64,000 nucleotides of DNA. It comes from CAVONV01 sp963697355 (GTDB lineage: Bacteria; Acidobacteriota; Vicinamibacteria; Marinacidobacterales; DATDRI01). Positions 63,144 through 64,000 of the stretch are shown here, piece by piece. The stretch's first letter is position 1. Each line of letters opens with the position of its first letter. The notes under the pieces were generated by a model that saw only the letters and a list, made by a program, of their open reading frames with translations, had not been told where the DNA came from and searched no databases. The DNA is taken from positions 473,672 through 537,671 of the forward strand of contig CAVONV010000032.1 of the NCBI GenBank assembly GCA_963697355.1. The letters are read 5' to 3'. Made by a program: the position numbers and the translations under genes.

Positions 63144-64000
63144 TTGGAAACGAGAGCCTTGCAGCCTGAAGAAGCTCTATCCCCCGATTCTGCCACCGCA
63201 TCGGCCTTTTCCGAATCCTGGAACCGTCTGCGGCGTTCGTCCATCTACAGCCGCGAGCAGTTCCTGGACTGGTTCTTACCACTGGAGCCGAACGAGCTCC
63301 AGGGCAAGGCCGTCCTCGAGCTAGGATTCGGGAACGGCTCGCTCCTTTATCATATGGCGACATTCGAACCATCCCGCCTCGCGGGTGTCGAGCTTGGCGA
63401 CACCCTGGACACAGCCCACCACAACTTGAGCCACCTCCCGCCGGGCATGCTCGAGCTTCGCCAGGGCGACTTGACTCAGATCGACATGGGGCAGTTCGAC
63501 CTCGTCTACTGCATCGGTGTCCTGCATCATCTAAAGATCCCAGAGGCCGGCTTCCAGGCGGTGCTTCGACATACCCGCCCCGGTGGGCGGTTCCACTGTT
63601 GGGTCTACGCTCATGAAGGCAACGCCGTCGTCCGAAACCTCGTCGAACCTCTACGGAAGATCGCGTCGCGTCTTCCGTGGTGGTTCACAAAATACTTAGT
63701 GGCCTTGCCTCTCGTGATCCCCTATTTCCTTTATGCCAAGTTGCTCAAAGCTCTCTTCCCGAAGGGTGCATCCGATGGACTGTCCGGTAAGATCCCCCTC
63801 TTTCACTACAGCCAATGGATTGCTAAGCGGGATTTTGCGTTTTTTCATCATGTCGCTTTCGACCAGCTCGTATCCCCTCAAACGGTCTACATCCCTCGTT
63901 CCATGGTGGATAATTGGATGAGCCATACGCGTATCGATCCCCACACCACCTACATCATCTTCCGAAACGGCAACTCCTGGAAATTCGGCGGCCGCACTCT
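63144..64000 (+). CDS. Class I SAM-dependent methyltransferase (C-terminus beyond the right edge)
   Basis: The frame is open from just after the asnB stop to the end of the window, about 285 residues. The start is probably TTG 63144 (adjacent to the TGA, with GGAGGG 13 bases upstream) or TTG 63159; no ATG fits. Motif I is 'AVLELGFGNGSLLYHM' at ~56-71, then 'AGVELGDTLDTAHHNL', 'FDLVYCIGVLHHLKIPEAGF', 'TRPGGRFHCWVYAHEG'. The C-terminal part has hydrophobic and basic stretches ('ASRLPWWFTKYLVALPLVIPYFLYAKLLKALF') and 'FDQLVSPQTVYIPRSMVDNWM'. It likely methylates a sugar or lipid-linked glycan. Confidence 0.8.
   Translation, partial: METRALQPEEALSPDSATASAFSESWNRLRRSSIYSREQFLDWFLPLEPNELQGKAVLELGFGNGSLLYHMATFEPSRLAGVELGDTLDTAHHNLSHLPPGMLELRQGDLTQIDMGQFDLVYCIGVLHHLKIPEAGFQAVLRHTRPGGRFHCWVYAHEGNAVVRNLVEPLRKIASRLPWWFTKYLVALPLVIPYFLYAKLLKALFPKGASDGLSGKIPLFHYSQWIAKRDFAFFHHVAFDQLVSPQTVYIPRSMVDNWMSHTRIDPHTTYIIFRNGNSWKFGGRT

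Noticed and set aside
1..64000. tRNA, rRNA, CRISPR arrays and intact insertion sequences
   Set aside because: No cloverleaf-like tRNA, rRNA segment, regularly spaced repeats or transposase frame was recognised by eye; a covariance-model search was not possible here.

Overview
The window is a large surface-polysaccharide and cell-envelope locus from a Gram-negative bacterium. The likeliest home is an uncultured, soil- or sediment-type Acidobacteriota lineage. That is inference from style: lipoprotein alkaline-phosphatase-superfamily hydrolases ending in 'LRRL(KA)LGYV', secreted proteins with BACON-like and 'GWALDD' modules, S74-type fibre proteins, and GT4 enzymes with an 'MAGPGIR' N-terminus. 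No rRNA, tRNA, CRISPR array or intact transposase was seen. Genes lie in short blocks that alternate in strand.

Layout. 1-2761 (-): large secreted multi-domain protein, open at the left edge. 3180-5646 (+): sugar-nucleotide epimerase and a GT2 with a PqqD-like N-terminal domain. 5729-7102 (-) and 7407-8799 (+): DUF2142 membrane protein and a frameshifted GT4. 8851-18335 (-): an ABC-exporter block made of a GT-C relic, an intact GT-C, a double methyltransferase, a GT4, Wzt, Wzm and a small membrane-anchored protein. 18497-21335 (+): polyprenyl-phosphate sugar-phosphate transferase and a DUF2142 paralogue with two in-frame amber codons. 21340-27944 (-): WecG/TagA-type GT, Wzx-like flippase, epimerase, Wzz and an Lnt-like enzyme. 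28117-39688 is a mostly (+) accessory surface module: three S74 fibre paralogues (the first broken), an AT-rich FkbM methyltransferase, a beta-helix protein, a (-) methyltransferase, a frameshifted sulfatase-like lipoprotein, a TPR protein with a xylan-binding-module-like C-terminus, and an orphan C-terminal domain. 39685-52348 is a second glycosylation block in alternating operons, with an O-antigen ligase/polymerase, GT4s, GT2s, a second sulfatase-like lipoprotein and a second polyprenyl-phosphate transferase. 52858-64000 (+) is a long operon: polymerase, GT-C, two GT4s, GT-C, AsnB and a methyltransferase that runs off the right edge.

How it works together (inference). Two phosphoglycosyltransferases could start two undecaprenyl-linked glycans. 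One set of genes fits Wzx/Wzy/Wzz assembly, the other an ABC (Wzm/Wzt) route whose Wzt has a C-terminal glycan-recognition domain and whose neighbour is a double methyltransferase that could cap chains. The repeated families (DUF2142 x2, MAGPGIR GT4 x2, PGT x2, sulfatase x2, polymerase x2, GT-C pair) suggest that two or more ancestral clusters were merged or duplicated.

Quality note. At least eight genes carry frameshifts or nonsense codons. Most indels are single bases in or beside short homopolymers and could be consensus errors. The in-frame nonsense codons and the truncated GT-C relic look more like real decay. These loci are described as read.
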